64,000 bases of DNA. It comes from Arthrobacter mangrovi. GTDB lineage: Bacteria > Actinomycetota > Actinomycetes > Actinomycetales > Micrococcaceae. A model generated the notes under the pieces. The model was not told the origin of the DNA. It saw nothing but the letters and a program-made list of their open reading frames with translations, and ran no database searches. This document shows positions 16,307-23,052 of this stretch, in pieces (within the stretch, counting starts at the first letter, position 1; the number at the start of each line of letters is the position of its first letter). The stretch lies in contig NZ_BRVS01000026.1 of assembly GCF_026011795.1 (NCBI RefSeq), positions 1-64,000 on the forward strand, given 5' to 3'. The position numbers were made by a program, and so were the translations under genes.

Positions 16307-17587
16307 TCAGGCTCCCGTCGCTGCCGCGGGGACGGCTCCGGTGGCGACGGCGACGGCCGCCTCGAAGCGTTCCAGGCCGGTGGTGATTTCCTCGGGCGTG
16401 ACCACGAGCGCCGGGATCAGCCGGACCACGTTGCCGGCCGGACCGCAGGTCAGTGTCAGCAGGCCCTGCTCGGTGGTGGCCTGCTGGACCGCGGCGGCCG
16501 TCGCGGCGTCCGGGGCGCCGTCGGCTCCGGTGAACTCGATGCCCTGCATCAGGCCCAGGCCGCGGACGTTGCCGATTTGCGGGAACCTGCCCTGGATCTC
16601 GAGCAGGCCGGCCTGCAGCTGCTCGCCGCGCAGCCGGGAATTCTCCACCAGTCCCTCTTCCTCCACTACTTCCAGCGTGGCGACGCCTGCCGCCGCGGAA
16701 ACGGCGTTGCCGCCGTAGGTGCCGCCCTGCGAACCCGGCCACGCCTTCGACATGGTCTCGGTGGACGCGGCGATCGCGGAGATCGGGAAGCCGGAGGCGA
16801 TGCCCTTGGCCGTGATCAGGATGTCCGGCGACGCGGCCGAGTGCTGGTGGCCCCAGAACCTGCCGGTGCGCCCGACGCCGGCCTGCACCTCGTCGAAAAT
16901 CAGCGTGATGCCGTGCCGGTCCGCGCGCTCGCGCAGCCCCTCCATGAAGGCCGGAGGGGTGGGCAAGTAGCCGCCGTCGCCCAAGGCCGGTTCGATCAGG
17001 AACGCCGCGGTGTCGTTCGGCGCGGTGCGGGTCTGCAGCAGGTAGTCCAGTTCCTTTAGGGCGAATTCGACGGCGGTGGCCTCGTCCCAGCCGTAGCGGT
17101 AGGCGTAGGGGAAGGCGGACATGTGCACGCCGGCCATGAGCGGAGCGAAGCCGGCGGAGAACTTGGTGCCCGCCGTGGTCAGCGACGCCGCCGCGACGGT
17201 GCGGCCGTGGAAGCCGCCCTGGAAGACCACGATGTTCGGACGCCCGGTGGCCATCCGCGCCAGGCGGATCGCGGCCTCGACCGCTTCGGAGCCGGAGTTG
17301 GCGTAGAAGACGGAGTCCAGCCCGGCCGGCAGCACTTCGCCCAGCTTCTCGGTCAGCTGCAGCAGCGGCTGGTGCATCACCGTGGTGTACTGCGCATGGA
17401 TGATCTTGCCGACCTGCTCCCGCGCCGCGGCGACCACCTTCGGGTGGCAGTGGCCGGTGCTGGTGACGCCGATACCGGTGGTGAAATCCAGGTAGTCCTT
17501 GCCGTCCGTACCGTAGATCCAGCTGCCGAGGGCGTGGTCGACGACGACGGGGGTGGCCTGCTTGAGCGCGGGGCTGAGTGAAGTCAT
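16307..17587 (-). CDS. Class III aminotransferase (GabT/DoeD-like)
   Basis: A 426-residue PLP enzyme of the ornithine/GABA aminotransferase class. The PLP lysine is Lys261 (ITAKGIASGFP), with Asp232 in FDEVQAGVGRTG and the Ser-Gly-Ser-Glu-Ala phosphate-binding segment (98-102). Class III enzymes act on omega-amino groups: GABA, ornithine, or 2,4-diaminobutyrate (DoeD in ectoine breakdown). ATG 17587 is used; it has no ribosome site, and the upstream TTGACA-N16-TACACC may give a nearly leaderless transcript. It opens a three-gene operon with the FAD/Fe-S dehydrogenase and SSADH. The ATTGTCAACAAT operator covers its -35 region. Substrate remains open between GABA and diaminobutyrate. Confidence 0.87.
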   Translation of the reverse strand: MTSLSPALKQATPVVVDHALGSWIYGTDGKDYLDFTTGIGVTSTGHCHPKVVAAAREQVGKIIHAQYTTVMHQPLLQLTEKLGEVLPAGLDSVFYANSGSEAVEAAIRLARMATGRPNIVVFQGGFHGRTVAAASLTTAGTKFSAGFAPLMAGVHMSAFPYAYRYGWDEATAVEFALKELDYLLQTRTAPNDTAAFLIEPALGDGGYLPTPPAFMEGLRERADRHGITLIFDEVQAGVGRTGRFWGHQHSAASPDILITAKGIASGFPISAIAASTETMSKAWPGSQGGTYGGNAVSAAAGVATLEVVEEEGLVENSRLRGEQLQAGLLEIQGRFPQIGNVRGLGLMQGIEFTGADGAPDAATAAAVQQATTEQGLLTLTCGPAGNVVRLIPALVVTPEEITTGLERFEAAVAVATGAVPAAATGA

Positions 17588-17592
17588 GCACC

Positions 17593-17657
17593 CATGGTGT
17601 AGGTCACATCTGTTTATTGTCAACAATCTGTTGATCGCGTAGCGTGGTGGCGTGGCC
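17593..17657. repeat. Promoter-region direct repeat, left copy
   Basis: About 65 bp resembling 21993-22055. The best part (17603-17657 against 22003-22055) matches at about four of every five positions. Both copies contain the operator ATTGTCAACAAT, TTGTCA-N17-TAGCGT and a GTG 6 nt after the -10. They flank the AraC cassette in direct orientation. Confidence 0.7.
17616..17627. promoter_or_regulatory. ATTG-N4-CAAT operator before gabT operon
   Basis: ATTGTCAACAAT, 29 bp upstream of the gabT start. On the minus strand it includes TTGACA (17623-17618), a perfect -35 box for the leftward operon. On the plus strand it includes TTGTCA, the -35 of a rightward promoter (TAGCGT at 17640). A bound repressor would block both. 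Confidence 0.65.
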
Positions 17658-17723
17658 AAATGGACCTCCGGACCTCGCGACCGCCGGCCCGAACCAGCGC
17701 GTCAGGCCCGTCATTCTCAATGA
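17652..17723 (+). pseudogene. Remnant 5' end of a duplicated leaderless gene
   Basis: A GTG at 17652 sits exactly 6 nt behind a TAGCGT -10 box, as at the real gene at 22050. It opens a 23-codon frame ending at TGA 17721-17723, with a start (VAKWTSGPR) faintly like the VTNRASEPR of the D-2-hydroxyacid dehydrogenase. It overlaps the end of the convergent AraC gene. Best read as the left-over start of a gene copy truncated when the AraC cassette arrived; a translated micropeptide is possible but unsupported. Confidence 0.35.
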
Positions 17724-18679
17724 ATCCGGCGGTACTCACTGGGCGTGGCTCCAAAAGCCGCCTTGAAGGTGCGGCTGAAATGCGCGGAGTCGAGGAAGCC
17801 CCAGCGCATCGCGATCTGGGTGATGGTCGCGGACCCCAGGGCGGGGTCCAGCAGGTCCAGCCGGCAGCGCTCCAGCCGTCGGGACTTGATCCAGCTGGTC
17901 ACGGTGGTTCCGGCCCCTTCGAAGAGGTAGTGGAGCCTTCGGGTGGACATGAAGTGGGCTGCGGCGATGGCCGCGGGGCCGAGGCCGGGGCTGCCCAAAT
18001 TCCGCTCTATGTATTCCTTGACCTCGGCCAGGGAGTCGGCCTTGTGGTCTGCCCGCTTGGCCCCCAAGCCGAGCTCGGTGTAGATCAAGGTATTGATGAG
18101 GTCGAGCGTATTGTGGGCCAGCATGATGCCTGCGTGGCCGGAAAAGCCATCGAGGTTGGCGGCTAACTCACCGAGGAACGGCCCGATTAGCCTGCCCATG
18201 CTGCTGCCCCGGGACAAGGTTGTCGCCGTGAGGGCTGCGACGCCTTCACTGGAGACGCTCAGGGCCTCCTGCGGGAAAACCATCACAAGGCTCTCGGCGC
18301 CGTCCTCGAACACGGCGCTGTAAGGCCGGCTGGTGTCATAGATGGCAATGTCGCCGGGGCCAAGCACGGCCTCACGGCCATCCTGCACGACCAGGCCTGC
18401 GCCGCCCAGCAGCATGCTGAGCTTGAAATATTTCGACTCGCCTTGGCAGATGAAGTCCTGCAGCCGGTCCACCTGGTGGGCGTCGGACTCAATGCGGGAC
18501 AGCGAGATGTCATCGAAACTGCGTCCGTGCAGCAGGGCATGGAAATTTTCGGGCCGGTTCGTGCTCACCTGCAGGCGTACGAAACGGTTGGACATCCGTT
18601 CCTGCCATTCCTCAAAGCTGTTCGCCTCAAACACGTTGGCTCCGCCGAGGGTGGAGACGGTCATTCTTTCGCTGGCCAC
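17717..18679 (-). CDS. AraC-family transcriptional regulator
   Basis: A 320-residue regulator. Residues ~1-190 form an AraC-binding-like (cupin) sensor with a Gly-Pro-Gly-Asp-Ile-Ala-x-Tyr-Asp strand. The last ~100 residues form the double helix-turn-helix, ending in the typical Ile-Ala-x-Arg-Trp-Gly-Phe-x-Asp-Ser-Ala-His-Phe-Ser-Arg-x-Phe-Lys motif and Pro-Ser-Glu-Tyr-Arg. The layout is like FeaR/AraC activators of amine or aromatic catabolism. GTG 18679 has AAGGAG five nt upstream. It is divergent from the CMD-HIBADH-MFS-EthD operon and is most likely its activator. Base composition of the gene and its promoter is visibly lower in GC than flanking operons. Confidence 0.9.
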   Translation of the reverse strand: MASERMTVSTLGGANVFEANSFEEWQERMSNRFVRLQVSTNRPENFHALLHGRSFDDISLSRIESDAHQVDRLQDFICQGESKYFKLSMLLGGAGLVVQDGREAVLGPGDIAIYDTSRPYSAVFEDGAESLVMVFPQEALSVSSEGVAALTATTLSRGSSMGRLIGPFLGELAANLDGFSGHAGIMLAHNTLDLINTLIYTELGLGAKRADHKADSLAEVKEYIERNLGSPGLGPAAIAAAHFMSTRRLHYLFEGAGTTVTSWIKSRRLERCRLDLLDPALGSATITQIAMRWGFLDSAHFSRTFKAAFGATPSEYRRIH

Positions 18680-18789
18680 GGTGCTCCTTGTTCCGGGACG
18701 CCACTCGCGTCTGTGAGGTACGTCATAGCAGCAGCCAGTCTAGCGAGGTGCATGCGCGAACGCCCGCCGCGTTGGTCACGGCAGGCTGA

Positions 18790-18855
18790 TTTGCACTCCC
18801 GGTCAACCCTTTTGCACTGCGGGGCACAACGGATCATCGCTTTGCAGCGGAGGGC
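18790..18855. promoter_or_regulatory. Three TTTGCA direct repeats, probable AraC-protein sites
   Basis: In the 283-bp region between the AraC gene and its target operon the words TTTGCACTCCCGG (18790), TTTGCACTGCGGGG (18811) and TTTGCAGCGGAGGGC (18841) lie in one orientation. AraC-type activators bind direct repeats, usually about 21 bp apart; here the first pair is 21 bp and the second 30 bp apart. A TGTGAGGTACGTCATA Crp-like word also occurs near 18711. Confidence 0.5.
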
Positions 18856-18962
18856 AAACGGCCTGCGCGCTCGGGCAAGCAGCCGCGGCGTGCCTCTCTC
18901 CATACTGGTCAACAAGGCAGCCGGCCACCCCGGCTGCAGGTCGAAGGATCAAAGGAATCAAC

Positions 18963-19355
18963 ATGATTAAAGACAGCCAATATGATGCCGGCCTGGAACT
19001 GCGCCGGCACATGTTCGGCGCCGCCGGCGCCGAGGACCAGGTGGAAAACACGACCGACCTCAACGACAAGATGCAGGAGGTTGTGACCAGGTACTGCTTT
19101 GGGGATATCTGGCAGCGTGAAGGCCTGGACCGGAAGACCCGGAGCCTGGTCACGCTGGCAATGCTGGTGGCGACGGGCCGCTCGCATGAAATCCGCATCC
19201 ACCTGCGGGGCGGGATCGCCAACGGATTGACTGAGGAAGAGATCCGCGAGCTGATGCTTCACTCCTTCCTGTACTGCGGGATTCCCGCGGCGATGGACGG
19301 GTTCCGTGCCGCCGAAGAAATCCTGGCGGAGTCCAGGGAGACAGCCAATGCGTGA
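18963..19355 (+). CDS. Carboxymuconolactone decarboxylase-family (CMD/AhpD-fold) protein
   Basis: A 130-residue single-domain CMD protein like 4-carboxymuconolactone decarboxylase PcaC. It contains the helical core with Asp-x-Trp-Gln-Arg-x-Gly-Leu-Asp-x-Lys-Thr-Arg-Ser-Leu-Val-Thr and the later His-Glu-Ile-Arg-x-His-Leu segment. The CxxC pair of AhpD peroxidases is absent (a lone Cys occurs near YCG), which favours a decarboxylase or isomerase-like role. AAGGAATCAAC precedes ATG 18963. First gene of the AraC-regulated operon; its stop overlaps the start of the next gene by 8 bp. The true substrate is unknown. Confidence 0.85.
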   Translation: MIKDSQYDAGLELRRHMFGAAGAEDQVENTTDLNDKMQEVVTRYCFGDIWQREGLDRKTRSLVTLAMLVATGRSHEIRIHLRGGIANGLTEEEIRELMLHSFLYCGIPAAMDGFRAAEEILAESRETANA

Positions 19356-20256
19356 AATAGTCGGGTTCATCGGGCTGGGAACCATGGGCGCACCGATGGC
19401 ACGAAATCTAGCCAAAGCCGGCTATGAGGTCGTTGTTTACGACGTCGATGCCTCCGTTCGCGAGCGGCTTGCCGAGGATATTGGCGGACAAGCGGCCGTG
19501 ACTCCCGCGGATTTCGCGGGGGCTCATGCCATTGTCACCATGCTGCCGACCAGCCGGATCGTTGCATCGGCACTGTTGGACTGGGATGGCGGCATTCCCG
19601 CGCATCTGGACGCCGGCGCGGTGGTCATCGACATGAGCTCCTCGGACCCGACTGAAACAGTCGACCTCGGCGAGCGGCTGGCAGAAGCCGGTGTCGCCCT
19701 TGTGGACGCACCGGTCTCCGGGGGCGTGCTGAAGGCCGAGGCGGGAAGCCTGGCCATCATGCTCGGCGGCGACAGCGAGGAAGCGCTCGAGCGGGCGCTG
19801 CCCGTGATCGAGGCCATGAGCGAGACGGTCTTCCGCACCGGCAAGTTGGGCAGCGGCCACGCGATGAAGGCGCTGAACAACTATGTGGCTGCAGCGGCCA
19901 CCACGGCGGCCTGCGAAGCGCTGATTGCCGGCGAACGGTTTGGCCTGGACCAGCAGACGATGGTCGACATCTTCAATGCCTCCACCGGGCAGAGCTGGGT
20001 GACGACGAATGTCCTGGGCCAGCACGTGGTCAGCCGCACTTTCAATACCGGCTTCGCGCTCGGGCTCTACGCCAAGGACGTGGGAATCGCCCGGCACTTG
20101 ACGGAGGCTTTGGACCAGCCCGCGCCGGTGTGCCACGCCGTCTCGGCCACGCTCAATGACGCGCTCGCGGACTTGGGCAATGTGGACCACGCGGCAGCGA
20201 TGACCTATTGGGAGCAGCTTCGGGCCGGTGCATCCGCGGTCCATTCGGAATCGTGA
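19348..20256 (+). CDS. 3-hydroxyisobutyrate dehydrogenase-family oxidoreductase
   Basis: A 302-residue NAD(P)-dependent beta-hydroxyacid dehydrogenase. The Rossmann start IVGFIGLGTMGAPMARNL (residues 4-21), the substrate segment DAPVSGG, the catalytic lysine in GHAMKALNN and the C-terminal KDVGIA motif are all present. Relatives include 3-hydroxyisobutyrate, tartronate-semialdehyde and related dehydrogenases. ATG 19348 with GGGAG upstream overlaps the stop of the CMD gene. In this cassette it would oxidise a hydroxyacid or reduce an aldehyde derived from the imported compound; which one cannot be told. Confidence 0.9.
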   Translation: MREIVGFIGLGTMGAPMARNLAKAGYEVVVYDVDASVRERLAEDIGGQAAVTPADFAGAHAIVTMLPTSRIVASALLDWDGGIPAHLDAGAVVIDMSSSDPTETVDLGERLAEAGVALVDAPVSGGVLKAEAGSLAIMLGGDSEEALERALPVIEAMSETVFRTGKLGSGHAMKALNNYVAAAATTAACEALIAGERFGLDQQTMVDIFNASTGQSWVTTNVLGQHVVSRTFNTGFALGLYAKDVGIARHLTEALDQPAPVCHAVSATLNDALADLGNVDHAAAMTYWEQLRAGASAVHSES

Positions 20257-20265
20257 GGAACTGAT

Positions 20266-21597
20266 ATGCAGACCCAAACAAACACAACTGCTGCAGGCAT
20301 CGACAACCGTCAGAAGAAGCGAGTCGCCCTGGCCAGTGCTGTCGGAACCAGTGTGGAGTGGTATGACTACCACGTCTACTCCATCGCTTCCGCGCTGGTG
20401 ATCGGCAAGCTGTTCTTCCCGGAGATCTCTCCGCTCGCAGGCACCATGGCGGCCTTCGCTACCTTCGCGGTCGGCTTCATCGCCAGGCCCTTAGGCGGCA
20501 TCCTTGCCGGGCATCTCGCGGACAGGATCGGCCGCAAGAGGGTCATGGTGATCACCCTGACCCTTATGGGGGCGGCCACCATGCTGATCGGCATGCTCCC
20601 TACGTACGCGCAGATCGGGGCAGCAGCACCCGTCCTGCTTGTCGTCCTGAGGCTCCTGCAAGGACTCAGCGCCGGCGGCGAGTGGGGCAGTGCATCGCTG
20701 ATGGCGGTGGAGCATGCTCCTGCCAACCAGCGCGGCCGCTTCGGCAACTACGTGCAGCTCGGCACGCCCGCCGGTATGTTCCTGGCGAACGTGGTCATTC
20801 TGGGAGCAACGTTCATGCTGGCTGAGGACCAGTTCGAGGCCTGGGGCTGGCGGGTCCCCTTCCTGCTCAGCGCCGTCATGGTCGTCATCGGCTTCGTCAT
20901 CCGCGCGAAAGTCGACGAAAGCCCGGTCTTCCAAGCGCTCGAGAAAAACTCGACCTTGGAGAAGATTCCGCTGGCCGAACTGTTGCGCAGCCATAAGACG
21001 CGGGTCGTCCTTGCGGTGCTGTCCTTCATCGGCAACAACGCAGTCGGCTACATCTTCCTGGCCTTTATGACCGCCTACGGCACCACCACCCTTGGCCTGG
21101 CACGGAACACCATGCTGAACGTGATGCTCGCGGGCTGCGTGACCTGGTTCGCCTCAATGATCTACTTCGCCAACCTCAGCGACCGGATCGGCAGGCATAA
21201 GGTCTACTTCCTGGGCTACGGCATCCTGGCTGTCTGGGCGATCCCCTTCTTCGCACTGTTCAACACCGCCAACGTCGGCCTGATCCTGCTGGCCGTGATG
21301 GTCCTGACCTTCGGCCTGGCCGCCACCTATGGTCCGCAGGCGGCATTGTTCGCCGAGCTCTTCCCGGCCAGGGTGCGGGCCAGCGGCGTCTCGCTCGCCT
21401 ACGCGGTGGGCGCGTGCCTGGGCGGAGGGTTCTCCCCGCTGATCGCTACCGCCCTGTTTGGTGCGACCGGGACCGTCTATGCGGTCTCCGCCTTTATGAT
21501 CGCCTTCAGCGTCATCAGTTTCGTTGCGATCGCAGCCTTGCGGCGGATCCCGAATTCATTCGCAGTTTCTCCGTCAGAAAGGAACGTCAATGCATAA
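20266..21597 (+). CDS. MFS transporter, MHS family
   Basis: A 443-residue, 12-helix symporter with the MHS hallmarks: Ala-Ser-Ala-Val-Gly-Thr-Ser-Val-Glu-Trp-Tyr-Asp-Tyr at the N-terminus, LADRIGRKRVMV in loop 2-3, and GLSAGGEWGSA in helix 4. Related proteins import aromatic acids, shikimate, alpha-ketoglutarate or compatible solutes. It follows the dehydrogenase by 9 bp and its end overlaps the EthD gene start. As the only transporter in the AraC cassette it is probably the importer of the cassette's substrate. Confidence 0.9.
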   Translation: MQTQTNTTAAGIDNRQKKRVALASAVGTSVEWYDYHVYSIASALVIGKLFFPEISPLAGTMAAFATFAVGFIARPLGGILAGHLADRIGRKRVMVITLTLMGAATMLIGMLPTYAQIGAAAPVLLVVLRLLQGLSAGGEWGSASLMAVEHAPANQRGRFGNYVQLGTPAGMFLANVVILGATFMLAEDQFEAWGWRVPFLLSAVMVVIGFVIRAKVDESPVFQALEKNSTLEKIPLAELLRSHKTRVVLAVLSFIGNNAVGYIFLAFMTAYGTTTLGLARNTMLNVMLAGCVTWFASMIYFANLSDRIGRHKVYFLGYGILAVWAIPFFALFNTANVGLILLAVMVLTFGLAATYGPQAALFAELFPARVRASGVSLAYAVGACLGGGFSPLIATALFGATGTVYAVSAFMIAFSVISFVAIAALRRIPNSFAVSPSERNVNA

Positions 21598-21895
21598 GCT
21601 CCTGGTCCTGTATCCCGAACCGGCCGACCGTTCAGCCTTCGAAGACTATTACGTGAATAAGCACTTGCCACTGGCCGCCAAGCTGCCTGGACTGAAAGCG
21701 TCCCGGTACTCCTTCGGCGTCGCGGGCGCGGAATCGCCTTACTTCGCCGTCTTCGAGGCCGAATTCGACAGCCACGACGACCTCGTAGCAGCCATGTCTT
21801 CGCCGGAAGGCCAGGCAGTCGCTGCCGATGTGCCCAACTATGCCCCGCAGGGCGCCGTCGTTGTCGACTACCCCGTGGAGCCCCTGGTGGGATAG
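21590..21895 (+). CDS. EthD-family protein
   Basis: A 101-residue dimeric alpha-beta barrel protein of the EthD family. It shows the Asp-x-x-Ala-Phe-Glu-Asp-Tyr-Tyr-Val-x-Lys-His-Leu-Pro-Leu-Ala-x-Lys start and the Phe-Asp-Ser-x-x-Asp-Leu-x-Ala-Ala-Met-x-Ser-Pro-Glu-Gly segment. EthD proteins accompany catabolic enzymes (for example in ether breakdown) but their chemistry is poorly known. ATG 21590 has AGAAAGGAACG upstream and overlaps the MFS stop (TAA 21595-21597). Last gene of the cassette; a terminator follows. Confidence 0.88.
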   Translation: MHKLLVLYPEPADRSAFEDYYVNKHLPLAAKLPGLKASRYSFGVAGAESPYFAVFEAEFDSHDDLVAAMSSPEGQAVAADVPNYAPQGAVVVDYPVEPLVG

Positions 21896-21913
21896 CTGCC
21901 GCAAAAGGACGTA

Positions 21914-21950
21914 AGCGGGTCCTGCCTGAAACGGCAGGACCCGCTTTTTC
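21914..21950 (+). terminator. Rho-independent terminator after the EthD gene
   Basis: Perfect stem AGCGGGTCCTGCC / GGCAGGACCCGCT with the loop TGAAAC, followed by TTTTC. Confidence 0.92.
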
Positions 21951-21992
21951 TTCCGTCCGGACGTGATCATGGCCGGGATCCGGCGCCTGCAA

Positions 21993-22055
21993 CATGGTGG
22001 CACCAGTCTGTCTATTGTCAACAATCGCTGGAGCGCGTAGCGTGGCGGGGTGACC
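21993..22055. repeat. Promoter-region direct repeat, right copy
   Basis: Second copy of the repeat at 17593-17657. Minus-strand elements of the gabT promoter (TTGACA, then CACCATG) are still recognisable here although no leftward gene follows, which marks this as duplicated sequence. Confidence 0.7.
22014..22043 (+). promoter_or_regulatory. Operator and sigma-70 promoter of the hydroxyacid dehydrogenase gene
   Basis: ATTGTCAACAAT (22014-22025) overlaps the -35 box TTGTCA (22015-22020). The -10 box TAGCGT is at 22038-22043 after a 17-bp spacer. The GTG start codon begins 6 nt later, so transcription probably begins at the codon itself (leaderless mRNA). Confidence 0.7.
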
Positions 22056-23042
22056 AATCGAGCTTCGGAACCCCGTCCCAGCCTGGTGATCCTGGCTGAG
22101 GACGGCCAGCCCCGCCCCTACAATCTGGACGCGATCAAGGCGCGCGCCGACGTCGTTATCGCGCCTGCCGCGGACCTGCCGCAGGCGATCCGCGGTGCGG
22201 AGGCACTGTTCCTGTGGGACTTCTTCTCCTCGGCGCTGCGCGAGGCGTGGCCGCAGGCGGACGCGCTGAAATGGGTGCACGTGGCGGCCGCGGGCGTGGA
22301 CGCGATGCTGTTCGACGGACTGCGCGAATCCGAGGTGGCGGTGACCAATGCGCACGGCACGTTCGATACGCCGATCGCGGAGTTCGTGCTCGCGTCCATC
22401 CTGGCGCACGATAAACAACTGCACCGCAGCAAGGCCCTGCAGCGCGAGGCCACGTGGCAGCACCGCGAGCTCACGCCGACGGCGGGCTCCCAGGCGCTGG
22501 TGGTGGGCACCGGCGGGATCGGCCGTGCCACCGCCCGGTTGCTGCGCGCCGTCGGGTTGACGGTGCGCGGCGCCGGACGGACGGCGAGGGAGTACGACGA
22601 CGATTTCGGCTCCGTGGTCCCCAGCGCCGAACTCGCCGAACACGTCGCGTGGGCGGACCACGTCGTGCTGATCGCTCCGCTGACGGACCAGACCCGGCAG
22701 ATGCTCAACGCCGAGGTGCTCGCCGCGATGAAGCCGACGGCGCACCTGGTCAACGTCGGCCGCGGCGCACTGGTGGACGAGCCCGCGCTCGTCGAGGCGC
22801 TGCGGGCCGGCCGGATCGCCGCCGCCTCGCTGGATGTCTTCGAGCAGGAGCCGCTGCCGGCCGACCACCCCTTCTGGGCCATGGAGAACGTGCACATCTC
22901 GGCGCACATGAGCGGCGACGTCGTCGGCTGGCGCGACGCCCTCGCCGAACAGTTCCTCGCCAACCTGGACCGCTGGCTCGCCGGCGAACCGCTCGCCAAC
23001 CAGGTGGACAAGCAGCGCGGCTACGTCCGCTCCGGGCTGTAA
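22050..23042 (+). CDS. D-2-hydroxyacid dehydrogenase
   Basis: A 330-residue NAD(P)-dependent 2-hydroxyacid dehydrogenase. The dinucleotide motif VVGTGGIGRA spans 151-160, and the catalytic trio Arg238 (NVGRGAL), Glu265 (DVFEQEPLP) and His286 (HISAHMSG) is intact. GTG 22050 lacks a ribosome site but is 6 nt behind a -10 box, so a leaderless transcript is likely. The operator shared with the gabT and eutD operons puts it in their regulon. It is followed 10 bp later by an SGNH hydrolase. It could reduce a 2-oxo acid arising by transamination, with the YdiJ-like enzyme working in the opposite direction; this is inference. Confidence 0.88.
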   Translation: MTNRASEPRPSLVILAEDGQPRPYNLDAIKARADVVIAPAADLPQAIRGAEALFLWDFFSSALREAWPQADALKWVHVAAAGVDAMLFDGLRESEVAVTNAHGTFDTPIAEFVLASILAHDKQLHRSKALQREATWQHRELTPTAGSQALVVGTGGIGRATARLLRAVGLTVRGAGRTAREYDDDFGSVVPSAELAEHVAWADHVVLIAPLTDQTRQMLNAEVLAAMKPTAHLVNVGRGALVDEPALVEALRAGRIAAASLDVFEQEPLPADHPFWAMENVHISAHMSGDVVGWRDALAEQFLANLDRWLAGEPLANQVDKQRGYVRSGL

Positions 23043-23052
23043 AGACAGGACT

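Noticed and set aside
14520-16718. Rightward open frame of over 700 codons opposite the FAD/Fe-S gene
   Set aside because: No domain, His/Arg/Gly-rich shadow translation; the opposite strand encodes an unmistakable YdiJ-like protein.
17660-18166. Rightward gene opposite the AraC 3' half
   Set aside because: No recognisable domain; the opposing AraC helix-turn-helix is clear.
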